This document shows positions 52,817 through 61,795 of a stretch of 64,000 nucleotides of DNA, piece after piece. The stretch lies in contig JAITSV010000056.1 of assembly GCA_031287575.1 (NCBI GenBank), positions 62,001 to 126,000 on the forward strand, read 5' to 3'. The position numbers and the translations under genes were made by a program. Source of the DNA: Desulfovibrio sp. GTDB taxonomy: Bacteria > Desulfobacterota > Desulfovibrionia > Desulfovibrionales > Desulfovibrionaceae. The notes below the pieces were generated by a model, which made no database searches, was not told the origin of the DNA, and worked only from the letters and a program-made list of their open reading frames with translations. How positions within the stretch are numbered: position 1 is the first letter of the stretch; each line of letters begins with the position of its first letter.

Positions 52817-54754
52817 CTAGCGTTCGAAGTAGGTGTAGCCCCGCAACCCATCCTCATACGCCTGCATCACCCGGTACCGGTCCGAGGGGGTGATGCGCCC
52901 CTCGCGCACGGCCTGTTCCGCGGCCTCGCGGATGTCGTCGATGATGCGTCGGGGGTCGTATTCCACGTACGACAGGATGTCGGCCACGGAATCGCCGCGC
53001 AGTTCGCGCACGAATTCGTAGCTGCCGTCCTCGTGCACGCGCACCGAGACCACGTTGGTGTCGCCCAGCAGGTTGTGCAGGTCGCCCAGGGTTTCCTGAT
53101 AGGCCCCCACCAGGAACACGCCGAGGTAGTATTCCTCGCCGTCCTTCAGGGGGTGCAGGTCCAGGGTGCCCTTCACGCCTTGCGGGTCGATGAAGTGGTC
53201 GATGCGGCCGTCGCTGTCGCAGGTGATGTCGGACAGGATGCCCTGGCGCGAAGGCAGCTCGTTCAGGCGGTGCAGGGGCACCACCGGAAACAGCTGGTCG
53301 ATGGCCCACGAATCGGGCAGCGACTGGAACACGCTGAAGTTGCCGTAGTAGATGTCGGCCAGGGCCACGTCTATCTCGGCAAGGTCTTTCGGCACGTGCT
53401 TCAGCTTCTGCTTTTCCTGGGCGATGCGCTTCATGATGGCCCAGAAGTAGCGTTCGCCAAGGGTGCGTTCGCGCAGGGTGATGCGCCCGGTCAGGAACTG
53501 CTGGCGCACTTCGTCGCGGTAGTACACGGCGTCGTTGTAGCATTCCTGCAGGTTGCGCAGGGTAAGACCGGCCAGCGCCTCGCGCATGTTGCGCACGGGC
53601 TCGGGGCAGTCGTCGGGCAGGATGTCGGGCAGGTTGCCGATCTCCACGCGGCTCACGTCCAGGATGTTGAACAGCAGCATGGAGTAGTAGGCCACGGTGG
53701 CGCGGCCCGATTCGGTGACGATGTGCGGATGGGCGATGCCTTCCTCGTCGAGGATGTTCATCACCGCCTCGATGATGTCCGCGCAGTATTCGTCGAGGCT
53801 GTAGTTGCGGCTGCTCACGTAGTTGGTGTGCGAGCCGTCGTAGTCCACGGCAAGGCCCCCGCCAAGGTCCAGGTAGCCCATGGCCGCGCCTTCGGCCACC
53901 AGGCCGCCGTAGATGCGGCAGGCTTCCATGACGGCGGCGCGGATGTCGCGGATGTTCGGCACCTGCGACCCCAGGTGGTAGTGCAGCAACTGGAAGCAAT
54001 CGAGCATGTCGTGGTCCTTCAGCTGGTCCACCACGTCGACGATCTGCGCCGTGGTCAGGCCGAAGGTGGAGCGTTCGCCGCCGGAATCGGTCCAGTGGCC
54101 GCCCGCCTTCACGGACAGCTTGGCGCGCACGCCGATGAGCGGACGCACGCCAAGGCACTTGGAGCGTTCCAGGATCAGCGGCAGCTCGCTGGCCATTTCC
54201 AGCACGAAGAAGCACTTGTAGCCCATGCGCACGGCGTGCAGGCCAAGGTCGATGAACTCCTCGTCCTTGTAGCCGTTGCAGACCAGGCAGGCCTCGTGGT
54301 CGCGCAGTTGCGAGACGGCGGCGATGAGTTCGGCCTTGCTGCCCACCTCGAGACCGTGGTGGTAGCGGGAGCCGAACTGGGCGATCTTTTCGACCACCTG
54401 CTGCTGCTGATTGACCTTGATGGGGAAGATGCCCCGGTATTCGCCCTTGTAGCCGAGCGACCCGATGGCCTTGCGGAAGGATTGGTGAAGACTGGTGATC
54501 TGGGAATCGAGAATGTTCTCGATGCGCAGGAGCACCGGCATGTCATAGCCGCGCTCCCGCATGCCCCGGATGATTTCCGGAATGCTTACGGCAGGACCGC
54601 GGTTGTCTCCGAAAGGATAGACCACGACATCGCCGCCCGGGGCGACATCGAAGTACCCGGCACCCCAATTGCGGATGCCATAGAGCTCAGCGGAGTCTTC
54701 GACACTCCACTGTTGCAGCGTACGGTTTCTTGCCAATTCCCGAACCTCATACAT
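52817..54754 (-). CDS. speA: Biosynthetic arginine decarboxylase
   Basis: A 645-residue PLP-dependent enzyme, close to the usual 630-660, making agmatine from arginine. The PLP lysine is K113 in GIFPIKVNQQQQVV. Other family blocks are GLEVGSKAELIAAVSQL, LLHYHLGSQVPNIRDI, DLGGGLAVDYDGSHTNY, TESGRATVAYYSML and DSDGRIDHFIDPQG. I chose the ATG at 54754 (MYEVRELARN) because the frame upstream of it is low-quality and because the promoter at 54872-54900 would lie within a longer version. It heads the polyamine cluster. Confidence 0.94.
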   Translation of the reverse strand: MYEVRELARNRTLQQWSVEDSAELYGIRNWGAGYFDVAPGGDVVVYPFGDNRGPAVSIPEIIRGMRERGYDMPVLLRIENILDSQITSLHQSFRKAIGSLGYKGEYRGIFPIKVNQQQQVVEKIAQFGSRYHHGLEVGSKAELIAAVSQLRDHEACLVCNGYKDEEFIDLGLHAVRMGYKCFFVLEMASELPLILERSKCLGVRPLIGVRAKLSVKAGGHWTDSGGERSTFGLTTAQIVDVVDQLKDHDMLDCFQLLHYHLGSQVPNIRDIRAAVMEACRIYGGLVAEGAAMGYLDLGGGLAVDYDGSHTNYVSSRNYSLDEYCADIIEAVMNILDEEGIAHPHIVTESGRATVAYYSMLLFNILDVSRVEIGNLPDILPDDCPEPVRNMREALAGLTLRNLQECYNDAVYYRDEVRQQFLTGRITLRERTLGERYFWAIMKRIAQEKQKLKHVPKDLAEIDVALADIYYGNFSVFQSLPDSWAIDQLFPVVPLHRLNELPSRQGILSDITCDSDGRIDHFIDPQGVKGTLDLHPLKDGEEYYLGVFLVGAYQETLGDLHNLLGDTNVVSVRVHEDGSYEFVRELRGDSVADILSYVEYDPRRIIDDIREAAEQAVREGRITPSDRYRVMQAYEDGLRGYTYFER

Positions 54755-54871
54755 ACCCCGTTTACAGGTGCATGCCACGGCGCCGCCTTTGCGGCGGGCC
54801 GGCCAGAGCCTCTCTCTATCCCCCGTGCGCGGGTGCAGGGCAGGGGCGCGCATGCGTGGGAAGAGTGGCAC

Positions 54872-54900
54872 CTTCTATTGACAGAGGGGGGCCTTGTCAA
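54872..54900 (-). promoter_or_regulatory. Promoter of speA overlapping a TTGACA palindrome
   Basis: On the minus strand -35 TTGACA (54895-54900), 17 bp, -10 TAGAAG (54872-54877). The -35 is one arm of a perfect inverted repeat TTGACA-N11-TGTCAA (54878-54900), so a dimeric repressor bound there would block the promoter. The other arm could be a -35 for weak transcription to the right. Confidence 0.55.
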
Positions 54901-55565
54901 CGGTATTTTCCCCCATTTCGCACGAACGTCACAGAGTCCTGCAATCATTGACCGCGTACGACAAGGACTGCACGCCCGGTGGGCATTCCACCCATTTTGG
55001 AGTAGGGCATGACATGAGGGTGGACTTGCCGCTGACAGGGTGGGCAACGCTGTGCTATGGCGAGGCTGTAGCATCTTGCAGGCCATATCCAACAAGGCCT
55101 AAAGGCCGGGCCATGTTTCGCCGTAAAGGGAAGGGTGGCCGACGACCGGTTCGCCTGCCGCGCGACCGACCATGGCCTGTCGGGCCAGTTGCCTGGTCAA
55201 CCCGGTGGGGAATCCGCCAGGTGGATCATGTCGAACCGGCTGATTGTCCACCAGGTCGGCCAGCTACCTGCCAGTTACCGGAAATTTCCCGGCCAGCCGC
55301 ATCGGCGGTGGCCCGCACCACCCGGCAACGTCACGCGGCATGGCTTCACGGTTTCACTGTTCCCAGGTTCCATCCGGCAGGCGCGCGTACGGCACGTTTG
55401 GGGAAACGTGCGGGGAGAACGCCGCTGCCGGCCCGCCCGGCACACCCCTTGCGTTCCCCTCACGCATGGACACGCCAGCCCGACCTTCGCCCCGGCACCG
55501 CATGCCGTGGCGCGTTGCGGGCATGCGCGGCTTTGTCCGCCCCCATTGTGGCACGAGAGGCATCA
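54901..55565. other. Long leader or spacer before the membrane GGDEF gene
   Basis: About 665 bp without a supported gene. Open frames here have no ribosome site and no recognisable protein. I saw no c-di-GMP or other riboswitch core. Confidence 0.4.
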
Positions 55566-56711
55566 GTGCACGACAAGAACAGGTTGCACCACTGCATGAA
55601 CGCCCTGCTGGCCAACGGCCTGCAGGACGACGCCGACCCGGAGACCGCGCGCGTCACCGGGGTGGCGAACCTGTTCTACGGTGTCACGGCGCTGTTCTCC
55701 GCCGTAATGGCCCTGCTGGATTTCATACAGGGGCAGAACACCTTCACGCTGTTCCTGCTGGTGATGCTTATCCTTGCCCTGTTCGGGCTGTTCTGGGTGG
55801 GCCGCACCGGCCGCCACGTGCTGCCCAGCACCACGCTGGTGCTGGCGCTGTTTGCCCTGTCGCTGTACATGGTGTCCCACGGCGGCGTGGAGGGCAGCGG
55901 TTTCGTGTGGCTGTTCATCTTTCCGCCCGTGGTCATGCTGACCTTCGGCCTGTCCATCGGCATCCTGCTGATGGGCGCCCTGCTGCTGGGGGTGGGCGCC
56001 ATCCTGTTCCTGCCCGGCGATCCCTTCCTGTACGCCGACTACTCGCAGGCCTTCCGCATCCGCTACATGGTGGCCCTGCTGTGCTGCGGCATCTTCGCGG
56101 GGCTTGCGGAATACACCCGCCGCCACACCCAGCGCCTGCTCATCCTGCTTACCCAGCAGCTGGCCGAAAGCGCCCGCACCGACGAACTGACCGGCCTCGC
56201 CAACCGGCGCGCCCTGTGCGAACGGCTGGAATACGAGCAGGTGCGCGCCCGCCGCACCGGCAGGCCGCTGTCCATCGCCATCTGCGACATCGACCACTTC
56301 AAGTCGGTGAACGACTGTTACGGCCACCAGTGCGGCGACCAGGTGCTGCAATCGGTGGCCGGGCTGCTGCACGACAACCTGCGCCACCAGGACACCATCT
56401 GCCGCTGGGGCGGCGAGGAATTCCTGCTGCTGCTGCCGGAAACCGACGAGGCCGGGGCCGCCCGGCTGGCCGAAAAGCTGCGCGGCCAGGTGGAAGCCAT
56501 GGAATACTCGTACCACGGCATCCCCGTCAGCGTTACCCTGTCCTTCGGGGTGCACACCTGTGGCCCGGAAGGCGACATCGACTACCACATCCGCAAGGCC
56601 GACCAGAAGCTGTATCTGGCCAAGGAACAGGGCCGCAACCGGGTGTTCGCCGGGGAAGTGCCCGACATTTTCCTGCCCGAGGGGTTGTTGCTGGACGAGG
56701 AAGAAGCGTAG
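55566..56711 (+). CDS. Membrane diguanylate cyclase with GGEEF and intact I-site
   Basis: A 381-residue protein. Five or six membrane segments fill residues 25-190 (ANLFYGVTALFSAVMALLDF, LFLLVMLILALFGLFWV, TTLVLALFALSLYMVSHGG, PVVMLTFGLSIGILLMGALL). The GGDEF domain follows (RTDELTGLANRRALCE; RWGGEEF at 280-286). RHQD at 273-276 is a proper RxxD inhibitory site, so activity should be limited by c-di-GMP. I used GTG at 55566, which has GAGAGG seven bases before; an ATG ten codons later is the alternative. Confidence 0.85.
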   Translation: MHDKNRLHHCMNALLANGLQDDADPETARVTGVANLFYGVTALFSAVMALLDFIQGQNTFTLFLLVMLILALFGLFWVGRTGRHVLPSTTLVLALFALSLYMVSHGGVEGSGFVWLFIFPPVVMLTFGLSIGILLMGALLLGVGAILFLPGDPFLYADYSQAFRIRYMVALLCCGIFAGLAEYTRRHTQRLLILLTQQLAESARTDELTGLANRRALCERLEYEQVRARRTGRPLSIAICDIDHFKSVNDCYGHQCGDQVLQSVAGLLHDNLRHQDTICRWGGEEFLLLLPETDEAGAARLAEKLRGQVEAMEYSYHGIPVSVTLSFGVHTCGPEGDIDYHIRKADQKLYLAKEQGRNRVFAGEVPDIFLPEGLLLDEEEA

Positions 56712-56772
56712 AGCCTCCTCCCGAAACATTTCCCCGGCATCCCTGCCGGGCACGCACCCCACCGCAACGCAT

Positions 56773-56804
56773 GCGGGCCGCGAAGGTTTCCCCTCGCGGC
56801 CCGC
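56773..56804 (+). terminator. Terminator between the GGDEF gene and pepA
   Basis: GCGGGCCGCGA pairs perfectly with TCGCGGCCCGC around a 10-nt loop, then TGGTCGTTTT. It lies 62 bp after the GGDEF stop and 30 bp from the pepA stop, so it probably serves both. Confidence 0.8.
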
Positions 56805-56833
56805 TGGTCGTTTTCCGGATTCGATGTCGGGCG

Positions 56834-58435
56834 CTACACGCCGCCGCGCACCAGTTCCAGCAGCGTGCGCACCGCAAAGCCGGTGCCCCCGCCAGGGCAG
56901 GTGGAGCTTTTCTTGGCGGTATAGGCAGGCCCGGCAATGTCCAGGTGCGCCCAGCGCACGCCCTTGTCCACGAACTGCTTCAGGAACAGCGCCGCGTTGA
57001 CCGCTCCACCCTCGCGCGGGCCCACGTTGGCGATGTCGGCCACGTCGCTCTTCAGGTTCTCGAAGTACATGTCCCACAGCGGCAGGGGCCAGAAGCGGTC
57101 GCCCACCACGTCGCCCACGGCGCGGATGCGGCCCGACAACCCGTCGTCGTTGGCGAACACCGCCGCCACGTCCGTGCCCAGCGCCACCACGCAGGCCCCG
57201 GTCAGGGTGGCCAGGTCCACCATCACTTCGGGATCGTATTCGCGCTGGGCCCAGGTCAGGGCGTCGCACAGCACCAGCCGTCCTTCGGCGTCGGTGTTGA
57301 TGATCTCCACCGTCTTGCCGGACAGGGTGGACACGATGTCGCCGGGGCGGGTGGCCCGGCCGTCGGGCATGTTCTCGGTGCAGGGCATGATGCCCACCAC
57401 CCGGCGGGGCACGTCGGAACGACCCAGCGCCTCGAACAGGCCAAGGATGGCCGCCGCGCCCGCCATGTCGCCCTTCATCTCGTGCATCTTGGCGGGGGGC
57501 TTCAGGCTGATGCCGCCCGTGTCGAAGGTGATGCCCTTGCCCACGAACACCAGCGGCTTCTGGTCTTCGGTGCCCTTGGGGGCATGCTCGATGACCACCA
57601 GCCGGGGCTCTTCCTCGGCACCACGGAACACCGAGGCAAAGGCTCCCATGCCCATCTCCACCAGTTCGGCGCGGCCCAGCGAACGGGCCTGCATGCCGTA
57701 CTTCCTGGCAATGGTCACGGCCTGCTCGGCCAGATGGCCGGGGGTGACGAAGTTGGGCGGGCCGTTGACCAGGTCGCGCGCCAGGGCCACCCCGGCGGCT
57801 GCGGCCTCGCCCCGGCGGGCGGCGGCGTGCAGGTCGTCCGGCACCGAGGCTTCGGCGCACAGCAGGGCCAGCCAGCGCGGCTCGAAGCGGGCGTCGGTCG
57901 CAGCTTCGGCGCCGCCGTTGCCATTGCCGTTGGTCTTGAACCTGTCATAGCGATACAGGCCCAGCAGCGCGCCGCACACGGCTTCCTCGAAGGGGGACCA
58001 TGCCGGGGCGCCGTCGCCGGTCGGCGTGACGCGCGCCAAGGCCACCGCGTCCAATCGAACAAGGGACGAAGCGTCCAATCGAACAAGGGACGAAGCGTCC
58101 ATCGCCACCGTCTCTATCTTCAGTTCGCGGCAGCGGCGCAGGGCCGCGCCCGCCGCCGCGCGCAGCACGGCAGGGGCCGTGGCCGCGAACGCCTCGCGCT
58201 TGCCAAGGCCCGCCGCGATCACGCGCGGCACCGCCAGGTCCGGGTGCCCGTGGAACACGGCAACCTCGTCCTTCCTGCCCCGAAAATCACGCACCGCAGG
58301 GGCAATGCCCAGCCACGGCGCGGCCTCCAGCAGTTCCGGCGCCGCGTCCGCAAGGGCCTCGCCCTCGAACAGGAACACGATCACCGCATCCGCACGCCAC
58401 TGGGCAGGACCGCCCACCTGAAAGCGAATGTCCAC
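56834..58435 (-). CDS. pepA: Leucyl aminopeptidase, M17 family
   Basis: A 533-residue cytosolic two-metal aminopeptidase. Key regions are FVGKGITFDTGGISLKPPAK (about residues 296-315), MKGDMAGAAAILG, and the signature NTDAEGRLVLCDAL (from 380). An in-frame direct duplication (DASSLVRLDASSLVRLDA, from 24-bp units at 58047-58070 and 58071-58094) lies in the N-terminal domain, away from the active site. A low-complexity NGNGNGG segment follows. ATG at 58435. Confidence 0.93.
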   Translation of the reverse strand: MDIRFQVGGPAQWRADAVIVFLFEGEALADAAPELLEAAPWLGIAPAVRDFRGRKDEVAVFHGHPDLAVPRVIAAGLGKREAFAATAPAVLRAAAGAALRRCRELKIETVAMDASSLVRLDASSLVRLDAVALARVTPTGDGAPAWSPFEEAVCGALLGLYRYDRFKTNGNGNGGAEAATDARFEPRWLALLCAEASVPDDLHAAARRGEAAAAGVALARDLVNGPPNFVTPGHLAEQAVTIARKYGMQARSLGRAELVEMGMGAFASVFRGAEEEPRLVVIEHAPKGTEDQKPLVFVGKGITFDTGGISLKPPAKMHEMKGDMAGAAAILGLFEALGRSDVPRRVVGIMPCTENMPDGRATRPGDIVSTLSGKTVEIINTDAEGRLVLCDALTWAQREYDPEVMVDLATLTGACVVALGTDVAAVFANDDGLSGRIRAVGDVVGDRFWPLPLWDMYFENLKSDVADIANVGPREGGAVNAALFLKQFVDKGVRWAHLDIAGPAYTAKKSSTCPGGGTGFAVRTLLELVRGGV

Positions 58436-58504
58436 GTCACACCTCCATCACGCGCCTCTCCGGCGCGATTCACTCAGGATAATCCTTGTCGGAGAAAGAA
58501 GGAA

Positions 58505-58544
58505 CCGGGGGAAGGAACCTTTTGGGAAAGGTTCCTTCCCCCGG
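58505..58544. terminator. 18-bp perfect hairpin upstream of pepA
   Basis: CCGGGGGAAGGAACCTTT (58505-58522) pairs perfectly with 58527-58544 around TGGG. On the minus strand it lies after the malic enzyme gene and 70 bp before pepA. It is a terminator-like structure but without a run of T directly after it. Confidence 0.55.
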
Positions 58545-58656
58545 ACCCCCATCCTCCAAAACTTTTCATTAGGGTTGTTGCAACGGCACCCGGCACAGAC
58601 AGCCCGTGCTGCGTACCCGATTATCCACAATGAAAACGTTTTGGAGGGAGGGGTTC

Positions 58657-58759
58657 GGGGAGGGAGGAAACCCCTTTTGCGGCAGCTGTTAGCAAAACGC
58701 GAAGCGTGATGCTTACAGATGGCGACCGCAAAGCGTGAAAAGGGGTTTCCTCCCTCCCC
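58657..58759 (-). terminator. Long nested hairpin after the malic enzyme gene
   Basis: A 22-bp perfect outer stem (58657-58678 with 58738-58759) encloses a second hairpin at 58686-58718: CTGT, AGCA, ACGC, loop GAA, GCGT, TGCT, ACAG, with symmetric T/T and AA/GA internal loops. It lies 23 bp after the stop. An alternative pairing TTTGCGG/CCGCAAA shares the same bases. Confidence 0.7.
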
Positions 58760-58781
58760 CGTTTATCCCCTTCAAAATCCT

Positions 58782-60101
58782 TTAAAAATCTAACCCATAC
58801 GTATCGATAAACTGCCCGATACGGGCACGCGCGGCCTGCATGCGCTCGCGCAGTTCCACCTTGTAGGCGGCCAGGTCCAGTTGACGACGCGCCACGCCGG
58901 TGCGCATGGCGGCTTCGGCCACGGCCGGGGCCACCCATTCGATGACGCGCGGGTCCAGCGCCTTGGGGATGATGTAGTCCACCCCGTACGCCAGTTCGGA
59001 CAGGTCGTAGGCGGCCAGCACCTCGGCGGGCACGGGTTCGCGCGCCAGGGCGGCCAGGGCGCGGGCGGCGGCCAGCTTCATTTCCTCGTTGATGGCGCTG
59101 GCGCGGGTGTCCAGCGCGCCCCGGAAGATGAACGGAAAGCCCAGCACGTTGTTGATCTGGTTGGGGTAGTCGGAGCGCCCCGTGGCCATGATCACGTCCT
59201 CGCGCGCGGCCCTGGCGTCCCCGTAGGAGATTTCCGGGTCGGGGTTGGCGCAGGCGAAGATGATGGGGTTCGGGGCCATGGAACGCACCATGTCCTGGGT
59301 GACCATGCCCCCCACGGACAGGCCCAGGAAGCAGTCCGCGCCGTGCATGACCTCGGCGAGGCTGCCGTGGTCCCGTTCCTGCGCGAATTCCAGCTTCTGG
59401 GGGTTCAGGTCGGTGCGGCCCTTGTGGATGAGCCCGCGCGAGTCGAACATGAACACGTTCTCGCGCCGCACGCCGAACGATTCGAAGAACCGGGTGCAGG
59501 CGATGGCCGCGGCCCCCGCCCCGCTGATCACCAGCTTGACGTCCTGCGGCAGGCGTCTGGTCATTTCCAGCGCGGAGATGAGCCCCGCGCCCGAGATGAT
59601 GGCCGTACCGTGCTGGTCGTCGTGAAACACCGGGATGTCCATCTGCGGGATGAGCGTCTGCTCCACCTCGAAGCATTCCGGCGCCTTGATGTCCTCAAGG
59701 TTGATGCCGCCAAAGGTGGGTTCCAGCATCTTCACGAATTCGATGATCTTCTTGGGGTCCTTCTGGTCGATGGACAGGTCGTACACGTCGATGTCCGCGA
59801 AAATCTTGAACAGGACGCCCTTGCCTTCCATCACCGGCTTGCCCGCCAGCGGCCCGATGTTGCCAAGCCCCAGCACCGCCGTGCCGTTGCTGACCACGGC
59901 CACCAGGTTGCCCTTGTTGGTGTAGTCGTAGCCCAGTGAAACGTCGGCGTGGATGGCGCGGCACACCTCGGCGACGCCGGGGGTGTAGGCCATGGAAAGA
60001 TGCTTCTGGGTGGCGCAGGGCTTTACGGGAACCACCTCGACCTTCCCGGGGTGGCCGCAGGAATGGTAGCGCAGCGCCTCGTCCTTGGTGAACAGGGCCA
60101 T
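58782..60101 (-). CDS. Malic enzyme (NAD(P)-dependent, short form)
   Basis: A 439-residue oxidative decarboxylase converting malate to pyruvate and CO2. It contains [57 protein letters not shown] (metal and substrate site) and the nucleotide fold [20 protein letters not shown]. There is no phosphotransacetylase-like C-terminal domain, unlike E. coli MaeB. ATG at 60101 after GAGG. It links the C4 and C3 acid pools in a sulfate reducer. Confidence 0.93.
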   Translation of the reverse strand: MALFTKDEALRYHSCGHPGKVEVVPVKPCATQKHLSMAYTPGVAEVCRAIHADVSLGYDYTNKGNLVAVVSNGTAVLGLGNIGPLAGKPVMEGKGVLFKIFADIDVYDLSIDQKDPKKIIEFVKMLEPTFGGINLEDIKAPECFEVEQTLIPQMDIPVFHDDQHGTAIISGAGLISALEMTRRLPQDVKLVISGAGAAAIACTRFFESFGVRRENVFMFDSRGLIHKGRTDLNPQKLEFAQERDHGSLAEVMHGADCFLGLSVGGMVTQDMVRSMAPNPIIFACANPDPEISYGDARAAREDVIMATGRSDYPNQINNVLGFPFIFRGALDTRASAINEEMKLAAARALAALAREPVPAEVLAAYDLSELAYGVDYIIPKALDPRVIEWVAPAVAEAAMRTGVARRQLDLAAYKVELRERMQAARARIGQFIDTYGLDF

Positions 60102-60394
60102 GAATGCCTCGCTTGTCGTTGACGGTGCGGAAAAACGGAACAAAACCTCACGTCGGACCGGATGTTCGCACGTCCCCACGTCCTCACATCCGGGCAAGGC
60201 GTTCAGCCCGCAGTCGGCACACGGTGCGCACCGCCATGGGGCCGACGTCCCCACGCCTGCCCGTGGCGGAATGCGCCCCCGCGTCCGGATGGCTGCATGT
60301 CCTCACGTCCGGGCAACGTAGTGCAGCGGCGCATCCATTGCAAGCCGCGCCGCACCCCGCTTGCCGCGCCGAACGAACCGGGATAGTTTCAGGA
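60102..60394. promoter_or_regulatory. Divergent region, malic enzyme / trkH, with 18-bp direct repeats
   Basis: GTCCTCACRTCCGGGCAA occurs at 60180-60197 and 60299-60316, 119 bp apart, with related CGTCCCCACG segments between. No clear promoter was found. The repeats may be regulatory sites shared by the divergent genes or simple duplications. Confidence 0.4.
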
Positions 60395-61759
60395 ATGCTC
60401 CACCGTCGCCTGCTCTCGCCCCTCATCCTGCCGGTGTACTCGTTCGCGGGCGCCATCCTTGCCGGGGCCGCGCTGCTGTACCTGGACATCAGCCACGCCC
60501 CGGCGGCGGGCGGCCAGGGGCTGGCCTTCGTGGACGCGCTGTTCACCGCCACCTCCGCCGTGTGCGTCACCGGGCTGTCCGTGGTGGACACGGGCACCAC
60601 CTTCAGCCAGGCCGGGCAGTGGATCATCCTCATACTCATCCAGCTTGGCGGCCTCGGCATCATGACCTATTCCAGCCTGCTGCTGTTCCTGCTGCGGCGG
60701 CGTGTCTCCCTGACCGACAAGCTGGCCGTGGGCCAGGCCTTGATGCACGACGCCTCGTTCCACCTGGGGCGGTTCCTGTACCGGCTGGTGCGCACCATCC
60801 TGTGCATCGAGCTGGCGGCAGCGTGCCTGCTGTACATCTTCGCCCCGCAGGGCATGGGCGCGTTCGGCGCGCTGTTTCACGCCGTTTCGGCCTTCTGCAA
60901 CGCGGGCTTCGGCCTGCGGCCCGACAACCTGATGCCGTGGCAGGAGCACGCCGGGGTGAACCTGGTGATCATGTTCCTGATCGTGGTGGGGGGCATCGGC
61001 TTTTCGGTCATCGACGAACTGCTGGGGGCCGCGCGGACGAAACTTTCCGGCAGGCCCTATCGCCCCCTCAGCCGCCACACCCGGCTGGTGCTGTCCACCA
61101 CCGCGTTCCTCATCGTGGCCGGGGCCGCGCTGATCTGGCTGGCCGAATACCTTAGCGACTACACCGGGCTCAGCCCCGCCGGGCTGGTGCTGCCCGCCTT
61201 CTTCCAGTCCGTCACCTGCCGCACGGCGGGCTTCAACACCATGGACATCGCGCGCCTGACCGACTTCACCCTGATGGTGATGATCTGCCTGATGTTCGTG
61301 GGCGGCTCGCCAGGGTCGTGCGCGGGCGGCATCAAGACCACCAGCTTCCGGGTGCTGGCCGGATTCGTGGAAATGCAGTTGCGCGGCAGGCGGCAGAACG
61401 TACTGCTGGGCCGCGCCGTGGACGCCCCCACCCAGGCCAAGGCGCTGACCCTGTTCCTGTTCGCCATCATCGTGGTGACCGTGGGCACCATGGTGCTCAG
61501 CCTGACCGAGGGCGGCATCAGCCCGCATACCCATGGCCGGTTCGAACAGCTGGACCTGATGTTCGAGGTGGTATCCGCCTTCGGCACCGTGGGCCTGACC
61601 ACCGGCGTCACCCCGCACCTCAGCGTGCCCGGCAAGATTTTGATAACCCTGCTGATGTTCATAGGGCGCATCGGCCCCATCTGGCTGCTGGCCACCTTGC
61701 AGCATTTGCAGGGCGAACCCAAGTTCCGCTGGCCCGAGGTGGACTACCCCATCGGGTAG
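60395..61759 (+). CDS. Potassium uptake protein TrkH/KtrB family
   Basis: A 454-residue membrane protein with four pore-loop repeats carrying the selectivity glycines: TSAVCVTGLSVVD, SAFCNAGFGLRP, SVTCRTAGFNTMD and SAFGTVGLTTGVTP. The size fits KtrB better than TrkH. ATG at 60395 after AGGA. It is followed 36 bp later by its NAD-binding regulatory subunit. Confidence 0.92.
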   Translation: MLHRRLLSPLILPVYSFAGAILAGAALLYLDISHAPAAGGQGLAFVDALFTATSAVCVTGLSVVDTGTTFSQAGQWIILILIQLGGLGIMTYSSLLLFLLRRRVSLTDKLAVGQALMHDASFHLGRFLYRLVRTILCIELAAACLLYIFAPQGMGAFGALFHAVSAFCNAGFGLRPDNLMPWQEHAGVNLVIMFLIVVGGIGFSVIDELLGAARTKLSGRPYRPLSRHTRLVLSTTAFLIVAGAALIWLAEYLSDYTGLSPAGLVLPAFFQSVTCRTAGFNTMDIARLTDFTLMVMICLMFVGGSPGSCAGGIKTTSFRVLAGFVEMQLRGRRQNVLLGRAVDAPTQAKALTLFLFAIIVVTVGTMVLSLTEGGISPHTHGRFEQLDLMFEVVSAFGTVGLTTGVTPHLSVPGKILITLLMFIGRIGPIWLLATLQHLQGEPKFRWPEVDYPIG

Positions 61760-61795
61760 GCCGCGCGGACAGGCGACGCATCCGGGAGCACCACC

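Larger units (their letters stand above)
58436..58781. other. Intergenic region with two large hairpins
   Basis: 346 bp between malic enzyme (upstream, minus) and pepA (minus), taken up mainly by the hairpins at 58505-58544 and 58657-58759. No gene. Confidence 0.6.

Noticed and set aside
53033-55012. Long plus-strand frame opposite speA
   Set aside because: Shadow of speA, which has all the arginine decarboxylase motifs on the minus strand.
54901-55565. c-di-GMP riboswitch before the GGDEF gene
   Set aside because: I looked for the GEMM core sequences in this leader and in 25411-25756 and 44800-45166 and found none.
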